Shown: positions 24,101-38,144, counted from the first letter of the stretch. The stretch: 64,000 bases of DNA from Hyalella azteca (GCF_000764305.2 NW_025930472.1:124001-188000), one strand, 5' to 3'. The notes: a model not told the origin generated them from the sequence alone. A program made the numbers and translations.

Positions 24101-27100
24101 TCGGCAGATGAGATACGTAAGCTCCTCTCCAAGATTACGCGATAACAGAGTTTATAACACTGGACTGCTATGCGCCCTTGGGACGACTCACAAAATTCTA
24201 GCTAAATTAACGTTTATTATATATGCACGTCACTTAAGTAACTTCTCCAACACAAGTTTCCAACGGTCTGAAGTCGGAAGCGGTAGGCGAAAGCAGGATA
24301 TACTCATGCTGCAGTGTGAACACATCCAAACGTCTTTTACTGCCATCGGTCGCCAGAAAAATGAAAAAATATATGTCACTCAAGAGAAATCGTAAGACAT
24401 GAAGCTGCTTTAAAGAAAATCTCTTAACCATCCTAGGTTTTTATAGAAACATTTTAATTACACAAATTGCTCATCTGACGAAATTAATTTGAAATAAATG
24501 AAAAACTACAGCCGGTCAGTGCAATCCAGAGCTCATGACGTCACGATCTGGTGATGTGGACTCCGCCTCCAGAAGACGGCGCAATTGGTGGAGGGAAAAT
24601 CGCGCGATGCCAGCAGGCCACGTTTATGGATTCTGTGGCCACACAGGTTACAGCTGATGCAAGTCGCGTGAGTTGATAAGTTTGTTAACTTCTTAAAATT
24701 CGATGTAATGTTACCATTTTTACCCTATTTTTATTAGTTCCTACTAATAATAAAATGTGTAAGGCCAAATTTCCGTGCTGATGTGACTCTCCATGCATAT
24801 CTTGACGTAAGGCAAAATTATATCTTGATTGTTATTGAATCCCTGAACTTTGGTTCGTTGTATTGAAGTGCTCAAACGTGCGCTTGACATTGAATACGAA
24901 ATCTAATGCCATGCTACTGATGAATGCGATAATGGCAGTATTATTCATGTGAATAATATTTAGAAAGTGAATAATTTTCATTAGATAATCCTGATATTTC
25001 TTTAATTTCATTTTGAATCAATTTGCATACTTTTCTGGCTCTCCCTACTTCAGAAACGTACCAATAGATAAAATTTCCTCCAGAAACCGCCGATTTAGGG
25101 AATTTTTTTTTCTGGAGAGAAAGAGAAAGATCTCTTCTCAAAGAAGAGAAAAAACTTCTCTAATGCTTGACCCAGTGACTCGACCTTGAAATTTTTTATT
25201 TTTAAAAGGTGTTAAGTGGATCATATAAAATTATAAATGTTATCGCTCAAGCGCTTACCCTTTGTTACCTTTATCTAAATCTTATACATATTAGTGGTCG
25301 GGAAATATTTTCAAGTAGCGTATGATGATGAGTGATCGTTCACGCTCTTGACAGGTATTGAGTCATTTAAGTGATAATGATGCGGGGCGGTCCCAGCTGT
25401 TTGCCTTACTTGCTCGGGCAGTGTAGATAAATATTTCCGCACCTACTTACGGCCGATTATGAGTGATCAAACATAGTATAAATTTAAACTGCATCATCAT
25501 AAAGTTGCACACTGTTCATAAAATTCCTCATGATCTGATCCTTAATTAACGCGGCAGAAAATTCATCTGTTTAACCCATGTATTATGTTTAGCTACACCG
25601 TTATAACCACCAATGTTTACACCAACGTCACAGGAGCTCGTTGAGCCGCCTCATGCATCGGTATAATCTGAAATGAAATCCTGAATGAGTGCTTGACCTT
25701 TCTGTTGACACTTGAAGCCTTTGCTACACGGGTTTATTTTACTTCCCATGCGGGTAGGAATAACATGGCGTATCTTCGAGTGGATACTTAGTCGTGGCAA
25801 TTGCAAGATTATACTTGGCGAGTCGACCGCAGTTATCGTTCATGAGGACCTGGTCATGTCTGGCGTGAATGTCAAGCTATGTTCTGCGAGCTGTGATCCA
25901 TCGCGTACATTTGGTGTCGAAAATGATCGATACATCGTGCACGAGCACTAACGTACATGATCAACTACGTAGACCACAATAAAATATGAAGAATTTGCGA
26001 AATTATGCACTAAATAATCGCGACCTGAATCAAAGGTTTGTTGTCCAATATGACAATCTTTCTGTTAATAGTTTGCCCGACATGTTCATTACAAGCTGCC
26101 CAATCCCGAAACTAATGGTACATTAATCTGAATGAAAGATGACAATGAAGCACTATAAGAATGTATTACTTCGGCATATCCAAAATTTAAAAGAGGATGG
26201 TGATAATTAAGCTTATCAACTCAGTTCAATTTAACGAGTACTCTGCAAGACCATTTATCGTGTTGTCGTTGTTATCGCTCTTCTTACGAACTCATTCTAA
26301 GCGTAGTTTGACTCCTGATAAAAGGTCTGGGTTCGAGTAGGTTCATACATATATTAGTGACTGTACGAGGGCTATCAAACATTGCGTGGCACTTGAGCGC
26401 ATCGCGCGACTCTCGAACGATGTTTTAATCTGCCCTCTTCGTTGCAAAGTATACAACGTCAGGTGGTTCGTACTGCTGGACACGGGAACATGACGATCGT
26501 TCTTTGCAGGCTTCTACCATATATTGATCCACCGAACTCATCAATACCGTCTGACTGTGATAACCAAAAATATGTATATATATATGGTTCATCATTGTTC
26601 TTTTACGCACATTCGACTTGTCGCATTTTTGAACTCCTATTCCTTCCTGTATTGATAGTGTTGCACCTTTTTGACCAGCGTTACATTGTCAAACTTCATA
26701 TGCCCGACTGAAATGGCAACGCTAATGGCAACGATTAGTCGATTGAAATGGCAACGATTAGTCCGGCTCGTAATATTATCGAAAAAATGCCTGTTCATTT
26801 ATGTCGCGCTTCATGATGTACGTCTTAAATCTGCGACCAGACAAATAGCATCAACCGCTCTGGAATGACAGAATGAGTGCAGCTATTCATAGGAATGAAG
26901 TTATACAATGAGTAAGCATTGCAGTTGTTAACGACCGACCATGACTCCTATATAGTCTCCTACTGCAGGTCACGACGAGGACACAATTAAGGATGAGGGA
27001 ACAATGAAGGAGGTCCCCACAAGATGACATCCTTTATAAAAGATGTCATCTTATAGAGGAAAGGTATTGTGGGCCAATAATCAATATTCTTCTTCATGTG

Positions 27101-27447
27101 AACTACTTTGATGGATAAAGCCAGGTTTTGGTTCATTTTCGTATTATCCACAAGTTGGCGGGAGACTGATTGTTTGGATAGGACAATCGTGCTCCAGGAC
27201 CGCATCATGCTTGAGTTGAATGATCAATTGGTCCTGTTCAATTATAGAATTTATGAATCGTTGAAGTTGTATAGCTCGTCATTGCAAACGGTATTTGCTT
27301 AGATTTACTATAAACGATTCCATGTTGGGCACTCTCATAAGTTAACCTTTCTTATTTTTTGGCCGCGAAATATTTTATATAAGTATTAAAATCACTTGTT
27401 TGCTTGAATCGCAAGTTAACCAGGAATTTAAAAGCAAAGATAATACC

Positions 27448-27746
27448 ACAAAAATTCACCATATCTTTATAAGAGAAAACGTTTCGGAGTCCAGCTCCAT
27501 CGTCAGTTCAAACCACAAAATTCTGTTCAGAAAAAGTTCAGTCCTAGAAACACAAATAAATCAATTAGTAAAGTAAATGCACTAAAAATAAATAGATAAG
27601 ACATGAAAATAATGCATTTACTTTACTAATTGATTTATTTGTGTTTCTAGGACTGAACTTTTTCTGAACAGAATTTTGTGGTTTGAACTGACGATGGAGC
27701 TGGACTCCGAAACGTTTTCTCTTATAAAGATATGGTGAATTTTTGT
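27448..27746. mobile_element. Perfect 134-bp inverted repeat with 31-nt spacer
   Basis: The arms at 27448-27581 and 27613-27746 are exact reverse complements over all 134 bases by my reading. The spacer is AT-rich. Each arm carries, on opposite strands, CTGACGA, then a GGAG/CTCC pair around a 5-nt loop, then GAAAC. This resembles the core of a hammerhead ribozyme as found in Penelope-like retroelement ends. The perfection suggests recent formation or a head-to-head insertion. No open frame is present. Fold-back DNA transposon, Penelope-like terminal pair or cloning/assembly inversion are all possible. Confidence 0.75.
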
Positions 27747-30700
27747 AATATATTATATAATTTTAGGAAAATTGAAGAACAGCTTGGTGCACACAGTACA
27801 CAGTCATTAATTAAAAGTGCCAGTACGACTGATCAAATAATAATGATTGTATTTGTGCTCATCTTCGGATTTGCAGGGAATTTATTCACAGTTGATACAC
27901 AATTCAATTGCAGAAGGAAATTTCTCATCTCAGATTGATCAACGCGACTATAACTTAAGCCTAATGGCCTAGAGAAAATGACAAATTTGTTTTGCTGCAG
28001 GAAAACTTTACATAGAAACCTCAAATTTTAGACTTTTTCTCTTGCGCGTTCAATTTTTATGTTTACCATGCATCTGCAAACGGAACTGAAAACTCGCGTA
28101 TATTTTACTAAATGCAATAGCACTATTTGGGTTTGAGAATTGACTACCACAAAATAATAAGAGCTCCAAATACAACTGAGATTTTGGTAGATGACACGAA
28201 TGCTTTGATAGATTTCTTCTTCTTGATATCAATGATGCACGATAGCGCAGAGTAGGAAGGAGCTGAGATGCGTCGACTACGTTGCTTCCTGTCCGTTGTG
28301 GCAAACTGCGCGACTGCCGCTACTCCTTGATAAGGAATTGGCATTTGGCGTCAGTTTTTCTACCATGAACTACGGTAGCTTGAGGACCGTTAATTAACTG
28401 TCGTTTAATTAATTAACTTCACTTTAGGTTCACTGAATATTAAGACTTATTCTTGCAATATGTGTCCAATTGAATAACAGAATAAAGGATCTCACATTAA
28501 TATTACTTCTCTTGATACTTGGTCAAGAATAGAGATTATTGTTTTTATTGCTTTTAATTTCAAAATAAAGCTTGCTATAATTCAAATCACCCATTAAGGA
28601 CCGACGATCTTGTATTTTGATTTGTCAATCGTTTAATAAGATTTTTATGAACAAAAGCAACTGTTTGCTCGCGCTTCTAGCTCCATTATTAGTAAGATAA
28701 GAAATTTAGCAATGTTATTGATCAAATAATGAATACTGAAACTGTGTTTCATTAATTCAGTTCATCGAATTTATACAACGGTTCAAACGTTCTGCTAACC
28801 AAACACTCAGCATCAAAAGTTGACGCTGTAAAATAATGCTGTACAAATCATATGTGAGCCATTCTACGCGAAAACCTGCGACTGAATAGTAATACAGGTA
28901 TGGAGAACATTTTCCAAATATCCGTATTAATTTTTTCAACCTGAATATTCGGACTAGTTAATTATCGCGGCACGTTGCTGTCGATCGGTTGGTTCATGGT
29001 AAATAGGAGCAAAATCACTCTAATGCACAACAACGCTAAGTCTTGTTTGTGCTTCCAAACAAAATCTATAGAAAAAATCAAGAACTCTTATCAAAGCCAT
29101 CTGAACTTTTTAGAGCCCCTAGCTTAGCTTGAGACGTGACCAACACCTCACGTAAGCTGGGACTTGAACACGCTTCAGACAAACGCTGGACGAGTTTTTA
29201 ATTACGTTTTTTTGTGAAGTTGGCTGGCATTCACAAGTTGGCTGAAGTTGGAGGTTTGCGTGCAGTTTAATATCATTGGAAATGCAAAGCTTCATAAGGA
29301 TTACCACTCAGTAAAGAATTTGATTCTAGGATACTGAAGTCGCTGGAATCTATATAATGATGCGGCATGGCAGCTAGTCTAATAGATGAAAATAAGGCCA
29401 ATGCTGGCCTGTTACCGACTCCAAACATCCTAGAATTTTCATAGCCTGCTTGAGCCCGCACCTTATACAGTTCCCATCTTGCTACTCTTAACCACCAATC
29501 TACATATTGCTTTTTGGATTAAGTAAAAAATGGATTAGTTCGGAGCGCTGATGACTCGTAAATACGGCTAAAATCATTAGTTATTTTTGGTTCACCTCGC
29601 ACTGTTTACATGCAACGAAGCTCTTATTTGATAGCGGATTGTAAACAGTTCAAGGAGCCGATGTTGACGGATACCTATTGCCAATATCATAGTAGTGCGC
29701 CGCCTTGCATGAGAGAGCCTCAACAATACTGCTAACAACGATCTATGTCACTGTAGTTTCCAACCATCATGTTAATTCCGTGTTGTCTTGTTTCCATTAC
29801 AAATATTAATTTATAGTGCATAGGTCATAGGACTTGATGCTCTGCGAAGAACTTTTTCAGGTTAAGTGAAAATCTTAGTCCATTTCAGATATTTGTAGCT
29901 TAAATGCGTTAACAATCGCAGCCTATAAGTTCAGTCAGTAATAAGTATAAATCATATAAATTCCTAAGCCCAAGTTCATTTGCGACATTCATCTGCTAAT
30001 AGAAACGAGTTGCAATTGCTCTGAATATAATGGTATTAGATACGTGGTGCGGTTCAAAATATATTGAAAATAATATTGGCATAGATGAGTTTTATTGTTC
30101 CTGGTAACTGATATGATGGACATGCAGTAGACGAATGCAATAAATAAGTGGACAAGTTATGTCTTCATCTTGTATTGATAATTTAGCCCGTGCTTCTAAA
30201 AATTCTCTTGAAGAAATAAAATCTCTTACCCGCCAGTAGTCAGATGAGTTGATACAGGCCGATGACTGAAAATTCTGCCGCTGTAAATAATTATATATGC
30301 AACCTTTCTGCCGGCAAAATCTGCGTCAATCATATACATGACCAAAGGATTGTGTGAATAGATTTGCAATACTAATATATATGATTATCAGGCATTAACG
30401 GATAAATACATATAGTAACAAATACAGATAATTCGAGGAGTGTAGCTACCGACTGACCCAGAGACTTGATGCTCCATGACCAACTGCAGGTCAAGCCATA
30501 TCGACTGAGAAGGAATTGCTTTGGTTGAACTGTTTGTAAAATAAAAAATTCGATCGGCTATTTCTTCCCGGTAAAGTGCCAAATACCAATTATGCAAATT
30601 AGACGGGGATTGATAGCCTGTTTCCCTTTACAGGATCAATTTCGTGGACGGAATTTGCGCCTCCTCCACGCCGGCACCTCTGATGTGCCTGGCTTTGTCT

Positions 30701-31439
30701 GCCCTTCTGCTACAATAACTGTCATAAAGATTCACATGGAAATATTAGTATTTCTCACAATAAAGACATCATTTTCTCGTATTATCCATAACATTTATTG
30801 CCTGTGTAATTATGTAACCATTTAGCATTAATTTTTTTTCGTGATATTTTGCAATAAATTAGAAATTATCATTGAAAATGTAATCAAAATATTCCAAGCA
30901 TGCTGCCTCTTTGTTTTTCGCTTTGTTTCGCTCGCCTCGTAATTTATTTTCACATACAACTTTCCACTACGGATATCTACAAATATTTAAACCTTCTTAC
31001 TATTGAAATTTTGTTTCAGTAAGGAATCGGCAATCCTGGTAAATATTTTGGAACCTTCGCAATCTTTGATTCTGTTTGTGGAAGCGCCATTGCTATGTAT
31101 CAGTATCAGTATATTTGATTTTTAAAACAAGTCACTGGTACATTGTTTCTAGGCCATTTACAATCGGCCGAAATTTGCATTGACATGCGGACAATTGGGA
31201 AACGGCCACGGAACCGACGGCGGATTAATGAAAATCTGTCGCAATATTTGGAAACGTGTAAGTCACCTCAACTGTCAACAACAACGCTTGAAAAAGGTTT
31301 CCTTCTGATCAAATGAACATACAGGTTTGTACTGGGGCTAAACGAATGTTAGTAGAAATAATATACGTTTAAAAATTACTTTTTAAAGACAACACTTCCA
31401 AAGAATCCAGTATCTCCAATCTTACAGATGTAAAATGAA

Positions 31440-31840
31440 TTTCTCATTTAATTTTCGAATATTAAAAAAATTAATTTTTAAATTTTTTGTAATATATAAA
31501 TTTTTTTAATATATAAATTTTTTTCAAAATGATTTATTCTGTTAATTGATTCATGCATTGTCTCTGATTTCACACAAGTGTGCAAAATTTCAGATCAATT
31601 AGACAGGTAAAAGTGTGTCAAATATCAGTTATAAGATTTGTAGCTGACAAAATATTTTTTCAATTTTTTAATATTGAAAAAAAAAATAATTTTTTAAAAT
31701 CATTTATTTTGACATTTGATTCATGCATTGTCTCCAACTTTACACAAGTGTGCAAAATTTCAGATCGATAGGATAAGTAGAAGTGGATTAAATTTCGATT
31801 ATAAGATTTGTAACAGACAGACAAACAAGAAGTGAAGTTA
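31440..31840 (+). repeat. Duplicated segment, likely retroelement 3' remnant
   Basis: Two copies about 165 nt apart share TTGATTCATGCATTGTCTC, ACACAAGTGTGCAAAATTTC, AGATC and TATAAGATTTGTA. The second copy ends in ACAGACAGACAAACAAGAAG. This layout resembles the 3' ends of non-LTR elements or their SINEs, but no reverse transcriptase remains. Confidence 0.55.
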
Positions 31841-34540
31841 AAGAGAAGTGTTGTAAAATGAAGCCTGGATGGTAACGAAGAATAAGTCTATAACATTTAA
31901 ACGGACCCATGATCTCGGTCATCCGTCATCTCTCCAATTGAGTCCAGCTGGGGGAACTGTGATCCATATTGCAATAACATTCTATTGGAGCTACCTTTGA
32001 CCAATAATTTTACGTTGATGCACGTGATCCATGTTTCCTTTATCTTGCAACTGTATCCGTTCACACATTTTGTTAGTGAATTAGTGTGTCAATAAAACGC
32101 TGCAATTCTCACGACCTCAATCAGCCCATTGCCGTCAGTGAGATGAATTAGAGAAGTATACCACTGAAATCTGGTGGACCGCTGCATAGAAAATAATTAC
32201 TACGCTAAACAATAAATTCCCCGAGCGTGCATTAGGCTCTGATACGAGGCGGGGGTGATGAATCATTAATAGTAGAAAGCTTGTACATTATGATAGACTG
32301 TATAAAAGAGTATTGCAGGGATTACGCGTTAGAAATAGGAGTAAAATAAGGGTTTGCTAAACTTTATAGCTGGGTGTAACAGGGATTACGAAGGAAAACG
32401 AATTCTAACTTAGACTGTGGAGTTTAATCCACTGCATAATATAATTTTGCAGGTATTTTAATGAGTGCATCATTACTTGGATCAGTCAAGTTCCAGCTCT
32501 TGAAAAGGGCAGTGTATGTCGGATGGGATTGGGAGGGACTGTAATTGCGGCCACAAAATGAATAATGGAATTTAGCTGTTAATGTGGACCTAAATGGATG
32601 CGAGTGAGCTAATGCTCCCAAACAGGTTTGACGTGTTCGGGAGTACAGCCAAACATGTCTTCCTGATTCGGGACCACTCCAAAACTGTCTGACGTGTTTA
32701 CAAAATAAAATACATGATTTCAGGCTTCATATTTAGAGTGATTTCAACGCGTATAAGGCGGAAAAAATTAAATTTAAATAAATATTAGATATCAATCCCT
32801 AAATATTTGATCGAATTTATTTCTGATATTGATGATCTATCTGCATCAGTTACGGAACATTGGCAATGGCGCAAAAGAACACGTCAAGTGAACATTGATG
32901 ATGGCACAAGGGCGACATAAAATTAATTTGGGTGATTTAGAATATTTATATGTCGTTCCTCGTCATGGATGATGCATCATTTGACGTTTTACAGCAAACA
33001 TTTTATGGCAAAGTTGCTAAGATGCCTCTATTTGATGCTTATTGAATAGAGATATGAAGTAAAATACCTACAGTGCTATTTCTCGACTTCAAAATTCGAA
33101 TGTTTTTTACTCACGTGAAACATTTCAACGGGACTCTTTATTTAGGCAAATACCAATGCTAGGTTGAATAAACTCTATGGAAACTGAAAATTTATTAGCG
33201 GTTATTGCTCTAATCCAGATTCAGGAACCGACATTTGCCTCTCAGTCATTCCTGAGCGTTGTGCAGAAGAACTGATTTGAAATTTTAGATACGTGTATGT
33301 GCGGGTTAAATTATGCAAAAATTTAAAATACCGATTTCATCACACGATACGCTCCATGCTTGATATTAATAACAACATTGATTAAATAGTTCTAAATATG
33401 TTTATCATCAAGCGAGAAATAAGAAAGCGCGGGTTTTCTATTCGTGATGCGAAAACTTGAATGTCTATACAAGTAGTAGACAGCATCTGCACAATGCTTA
33501 CACGTGAAAACAACCCATAGAACTGAACACAGTCTAATTAGAAATTAAATTAATTTTAATTAGAAATTAAATTAATTTTTTTTTAATATTTACAGGAATA
33601 AAACAACCTTTGAGAAGTTTGCCTGACCTGAAATTGAAGCAGCAAGTGACCGTTCTTCATTCAAAGAAATTTAAACTACTGACTTTGATGCAAAGTTAGT
33701 CGGCAATATTCATGACACAAGATGCATAACTCTTGCGACCTAAATTTATTTTTGCGTCGTCATTTTAATCAGTTGCACACTTAATAACACTCGATCAATT
33801 CTTACGAGCTCATAATGTGTCGATCGAGTTGAATGAAGTGGTCGTGGAAAGCTGCACTGAACCGCTGACACAATTCTTAAGTAAGACCATTTTCAGTTAG
33901 TTTAATTATTAACATTTATACTCCCACATGGCAGGTAAAAATCTGCGCCAATTATAGCGAAAATAATTTCACCAACTTACCCTTCCCCATGGTCTGAATT
34001 CCAAACAATTATGTACACCAGTGTAATTCACGTATAATAAACTCAATTGTTAGAGGAGTTAGAATTACGATGATTAATGGTGTGATAACAACGTAATTAC
34101 GTAACGTAAATTTTCGGCAGCCGTCAGCAAATATGCTTTGATGCAAATTGGTTAAATTGCATTTTAAGATGAAATTTCGGTGTTCAAGATATCACATATG
34201 AGGGCTGTGTTTACGTTTGAGTCGCGTTGGAACTTTCGTTGAAAATTAGTACTCTTAAATAAAAATTTTCGCATCATTTAAGTGATGATAAGGGAAAATT
34301 CTCAATATTTAGTGTGAATAATTATGTTTGTGACATATTGAAAAATATTAAATTACAAAATAATATTGTGTTTAAAGTATGGACTACAACTATATTATAT
34401 TGCTGGAACGTTTTTGCTATAAACTCAGTTACTGAGTAGCGTTTGCGAGGAGAGCTGGCACGAACTGTTATCTGCTCCAGTCGTAACTCTTAAACGCAGC
34501 CGGTCATTCTCTTTAAACACTCGTACGAAAAAACGCAACA

Positions 34541-34667
34541 ATGGTCAAAAGTTCAAAGTTTACTAAGGAAGAAGAGCTTCTTCTAGAAGATTTCAGTAGA
34601 AATATCTCCAAGAAGACTTCACTCATGTTTTATTTGAACGCCTTCATAGCGTCTACCATTCCAATTT
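34541..34667 (+). CDS. SSR3: SSR3 exon 1
   Basis: The 127-nt coding part starts at ATG in a strong context (ACAATGG) and encodes residues 1-42 ([20 protein letters not shown] onward). It ends after one base of the Trp-43 codon at donor GTGAGT. Confidence 0.95.
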
Positions 34668-37600
34668 GTGAGTGTATTCTTCCCTTAATTACTTAACTTA
34701 TTAACATACATTATCAATTAGCAGTGATTTAGCACTACTGAGTACTGGCAGTGTCAAGACTACATAACTTCCCACTTAGCAGGCAATAGCAAATTAGCAG
34801 CTACTGTACTTAAGTTGACTTAACCTTCTGCTCTTAAATAAAAACCATATATAGTAATAGTAATAGGCCTAATAATGGTTAGAATAACTATTTGAAAGGT
34901 TCAATCACCATTCACCTGAACTCCTGAAGTGACCTGATTATTACCACAATAATTCTAGAAATATTTGATTCAATTGAATGTTGTACTTCTGCAATTGTGT
35001 ATCACAAAATGTTGTTATTTGAATTTTTTGTTTGTCATTTCAATTCAAAAGAATGCAATGGACTACCTAATCATAATCGGATAATCCAAGCCAGTGTATA
35101 CAATTGGTGCTTCTCCTTCCTTGGTATTACTTTAGATTAAGTGCATCAAAAAAAAAAGTTTTTTTTTTAATTATATGGTTTTGGGGTATAGATTAGGAAT
35201 CTGAAATCAGTTTTTGGCAGTTGCCGGTCAGCATTGGAAAACCAATTTTTTTCAATTTTTTATATATTTTCTAAGATAAAATGAAAGTTAAATCTTGGCC
35301 CCAATATCCGTGGATTTATAGCGTTTTTAACTTAGCCTTGGTGACCCATATACTCTTGGCTCTTGCAACCACGACATTGCAGGCAACCATGACATTGAAA
35401 CCACGGTTAGGTTAGGTTAGGTTTTTTTTGCCGATTTTGCCAATTTTTGCCCAATTTTTTTTTACTAATTAGAGCCTCGGGGGAAAAAAATTGGTTTTCC
35501 GATGCCGACCGCCAAAAACGGATTTCAGATTCTTTATCTACACCCCAAAAAAACATATAATTAAAAGAAAAAAACACCCTTTTTTTGGATGCACTTAATC
35601 TAAAGTTTTACCCCTTCCTCTAGTTAGGAAAAGTCCTACTTTTTTCTGAAATATTGCAGCTCTAATATCATTTAATTTCAAGAAATTGAAAGGATCATGA
35701 AGAGATGATTTTTATTGAAGAAATTGTGGTCCACAAACTTGTCATTTCATTAAATTTTCAATTTCTGCTAATTCAGTACCACACTCCTACCAAAATATCC
35801 TGTAGCCTATTTCCACTCTGAGCTCACTTTGCCTGGTGACTAGACAGACTCAGGGTGGCTCCTGGACTCCTGGTTCCTCACATTGCATTCCTGTTTCTAG
35901 CCTGTTATCGCCTGAAGCATATAAAGCTCTTGACGTTGACAGGCTCAGATTTGCGCTTTAAAGCCTCTGCTATAACATTTCTCAGGATGGCAATACATTA
36001 TAATGTGTTCAGTTGCCTCTAAAGGAAAGACAAATATTCCTGTTCCCAAAGTAAAATTAGATATTTGGAGTATCACGTGCACAGGACTTTGCAAATGAGT
36101 TTGCTGCTCATAAATGTCTTTTCATGGCCAGGATATGATATTCACAACTCAGGGAAATGAAATCATGGCTTGCAAATCCATAAAATGTTGGCCAAAAAAA
36201 ATCCAGTCATGGTTCAGAGATTAGTAGATCATCATGTAGATGTTCAGTGAAAAACTGCTGCAGCAATCAGCACCATCTGTGGAAGTTTTCACTGACTTAG
36301 AAATATTTGCCAAATTATTCAGCACAATGAAATAAAAAATTTTATATAAACTTGGAGCAACACTCTGCTTGTGCTTAGTTAAATTTTTTTCAGATTTTGA
36401 TTTCATCTACAAGTTATAGGGGCTGAAATGGGTTGTCACCAAGAAGGCAATAACTTTATAGACAATTGAAATTATTGATTATATATAATTGAAATTGAAT
36501 TTATATATTGAGCATATATANNNNNNNNNNNNNNNNNNNNNNNNNNNNNNNNNNNNNNNNNNNNNNNNNNNNNNNNNNNNNNNNNNNNNNNNNNNNNNNN
36601 NNNNNNNNNNNNNNNNNNNNNNNNNNNNNNNNNNNNNNNNNNNNNNNNNNNNNNNNNNNNNNNNNNNNNNNNNNNNNNNNNNNNNNNNNNNNNNNNNNNN
36701 NNNNNNNNNNNNNNNNNNNNNNNNNNNNNNNNNNNNNNNNNNNNNNNNNNNNNNNNNNNNNNNNNNNNNNNNNNNNNNNNNNNNNNNNNNNNNNNNNNNN
36801 NNNNNNNNNNNNNNNNNNNNNNNNNNNNNNNNNNNNNNNNNNNNNNNNNNNNNNNNNNNNNNNNNNNNNNNNNNNNNNNNNNATATATATATATATATAT
36901 ATATAATGAATTAAGCATATATATTTATGCTTAAACCAGATAAACATGCCAAACAAAATGATAAATAATTGATCACCAGAAAATGGCTACTGATCCTCTC
37001 AAAGATTCAGAAGGAGCATTCATAATTACTTGCAATCATGTGTCCAATGCATCATGGTGCTATAAAGTCAAGACAAAACAAATTAGTCTACATGCAATTA
37101 ATTGTGAAATGAACTAAGTAAAATGGGAGTTTTAGGAAGAACTTGCATGGTGAAGATGCACACGAAGCAAAGAAAGGGAACTGAAAGAAGAATCTTTTTC
37201 TGCAGGATGATTAATCTTTAATTATTGAAGATTAATAATCATATTATGTAATATCAATTTTTGAGCACACAATAATTGTAATGTCATTTTCAGGGCTGTA
37301 CATCAGAATTCACATGATGGAGCTCATCTCATCTTCCCCTCTATTTGTGATCATGACTGCTGCCTCAACTTACCTGCTTGCTTTTGCTTACAAGAACTCT
37401 AAGTTTGTCCTGAAGCACAAGGTGGCACAGAAGGTGGAGGAGTCCGTCACCAAGGCCGTCCTCAAACAGCTTGGTGATAAGAAGAAGACTGTCAAGAGTG
37501 AGAAAGATGAGCGGTATGTATCTTCCATTATGGATAGTATTTAATTTAGAATTATTATTGTAGATATAATCTATTGCAGTCATGCATTTTTGCTTGACTG

Positions 37601-38144
37601 CATGGATGATGCAATTGATTTCTTATTGATTTTATTTTATATTCCTTTAATGTTGTTAAATGGATTATTACTGTAGATTTAAACTATTGTAATCAAACAT
37701 TTATGCTTGATTGCATGGATTATGTGATAGTTTTTGTTGTTAATTCTATTTTTCATTCTCTTAATTTTGTTCAAAGGATTCTTCACTCAAATTGATTGAA
37801 TAGAAAAATGACTTTGAAGAGTAAAGAATAAAGTTGTTTTTACAGCCACATCTGATCACCATTTCTTGCCAGTCCTTACAAGATAGTTAAGTGTTAATAT
37901 GTCTGCTTGATGTGTAATGTACCTATATTATTCTCCACGCAGTGTGTTGTGGAAGAAGAACGAAGTTGCTGACTCTGAAGCCACAACGTTCGCCCTATTC
38001 TACAACAACGCCATGTTCCTGATGCTGGTGGTGCTGGGCTCATTCCTTGTATTCCGCACACTCTCGCCTTCCTACAATTATTTCTTCAGCATCATTGGGG
38101 CTGCTGGCGTCACAGCTCTCTTCTCCACTAGCACCAGCAAATGA
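34541..38144 (+). CDS. SSR3: Signal sequence receptor subunit gamma (TRAP-gamma)
   Basis: This is a complete three-exon gene: 34541-34667, 37294-37513 and 37943-38144. It encodes 182 residues; the vertebrate protein has about 185. TRAP-gamma is the multi-membrane subunit of the translocon-associated protein complex, which assists Sec61 during protein entry into the ER. The N-terminal LLLEDFSRN, the loop [18 protein letters not shown] (residues about 72-89) and [15 protein letters not shown] (about 112-126) match the family closely. Hydrophobic segments lie at about 27-47, 58-75, 135-155 and 160-178, the usual four. The start has a strong context (A at -3, G at +4). Splice sites are GTGAGT, GTATGT and two CAG acceptors, with phase kept throughout. 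A poly(A) signal follows at 38308. Intron 1 holds a MITE-like element and an assembly gap. The M3 peptidase-like gene follows on the same strand after about 5.7 kb. Confidence 0.97.
35130..35605. mobile_element. MITE-like element with long inverted repeats in SSR3 intron 1
   Basis: The ends are CTTTAGATTAAGTGCATC and its exact reverse complement. The similarity continues inward for about 130 bases (AAAACCAATTTTTTT, TCTGAAATC and others) with mismatches. There is no open frame. The centre holds GGTTAGGTTAGGTTAGGTT. Target duplication is unclear (TATTA left, TTTTA right). Confidence 0.75.
35405..35422. repeat. Short GGTTA (TTAGG-type) tract
   Basis: Three and a half perfect GGTTA units inside the MITE-like element at 35130-35605. 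The same permuted unit occurs at 3298-3378. Confidence 0.7.
36521..36882. other. Assembly gap (362 N) in a TA microsatellite
   Basis: A run of N flanked by ATATATA on both sides. The gap sits in SSR3 intron 1 and probably reflects a long (TA)n tract. Open frames that span the N run are meaningless. Confidence 0.98.
37294..37513 (+). CDS. SSR3: SSR3 exon 2
   Basis: A 220-nt exon with acceptor TCATTTTCAG and donor CG|GTATGT. It encodes residues 43-115, including the second membrane segment and the basic cytosolic loop, and ends inside the Arg-116 codon. Confidence 0.96.
37943..38144 (+). CDS. SSR3: SSR3 exon 3 with stop
   Basis: The 202-nt coding part begins after TTCTCCACGCAG, starts within Arg-116, reads [20 protein letters not shown] and ends STSTSK-TGA. 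It encodes the last two membrane segments. Confidence 0.96.

Larger units (their letters stand above)
17300..34500. other. Long stretch without supported genes
   Basis: Apart from the repeats and the inverted repeat listed separately, I see only AT-rich unique sequence with short chance open frames. A few frames have exon-like borders (for example 22,236-22,430 minus), but nothing links them to a family or a neighbouring exon. Introns of a gene extending outside the window cannot be excluded. Confidence 0.45.

Noticed and set aside
36472..36956. Open frames of 132-151 codons across the N run
   Set aside because: They consist of unknown bases in an assembly gap.
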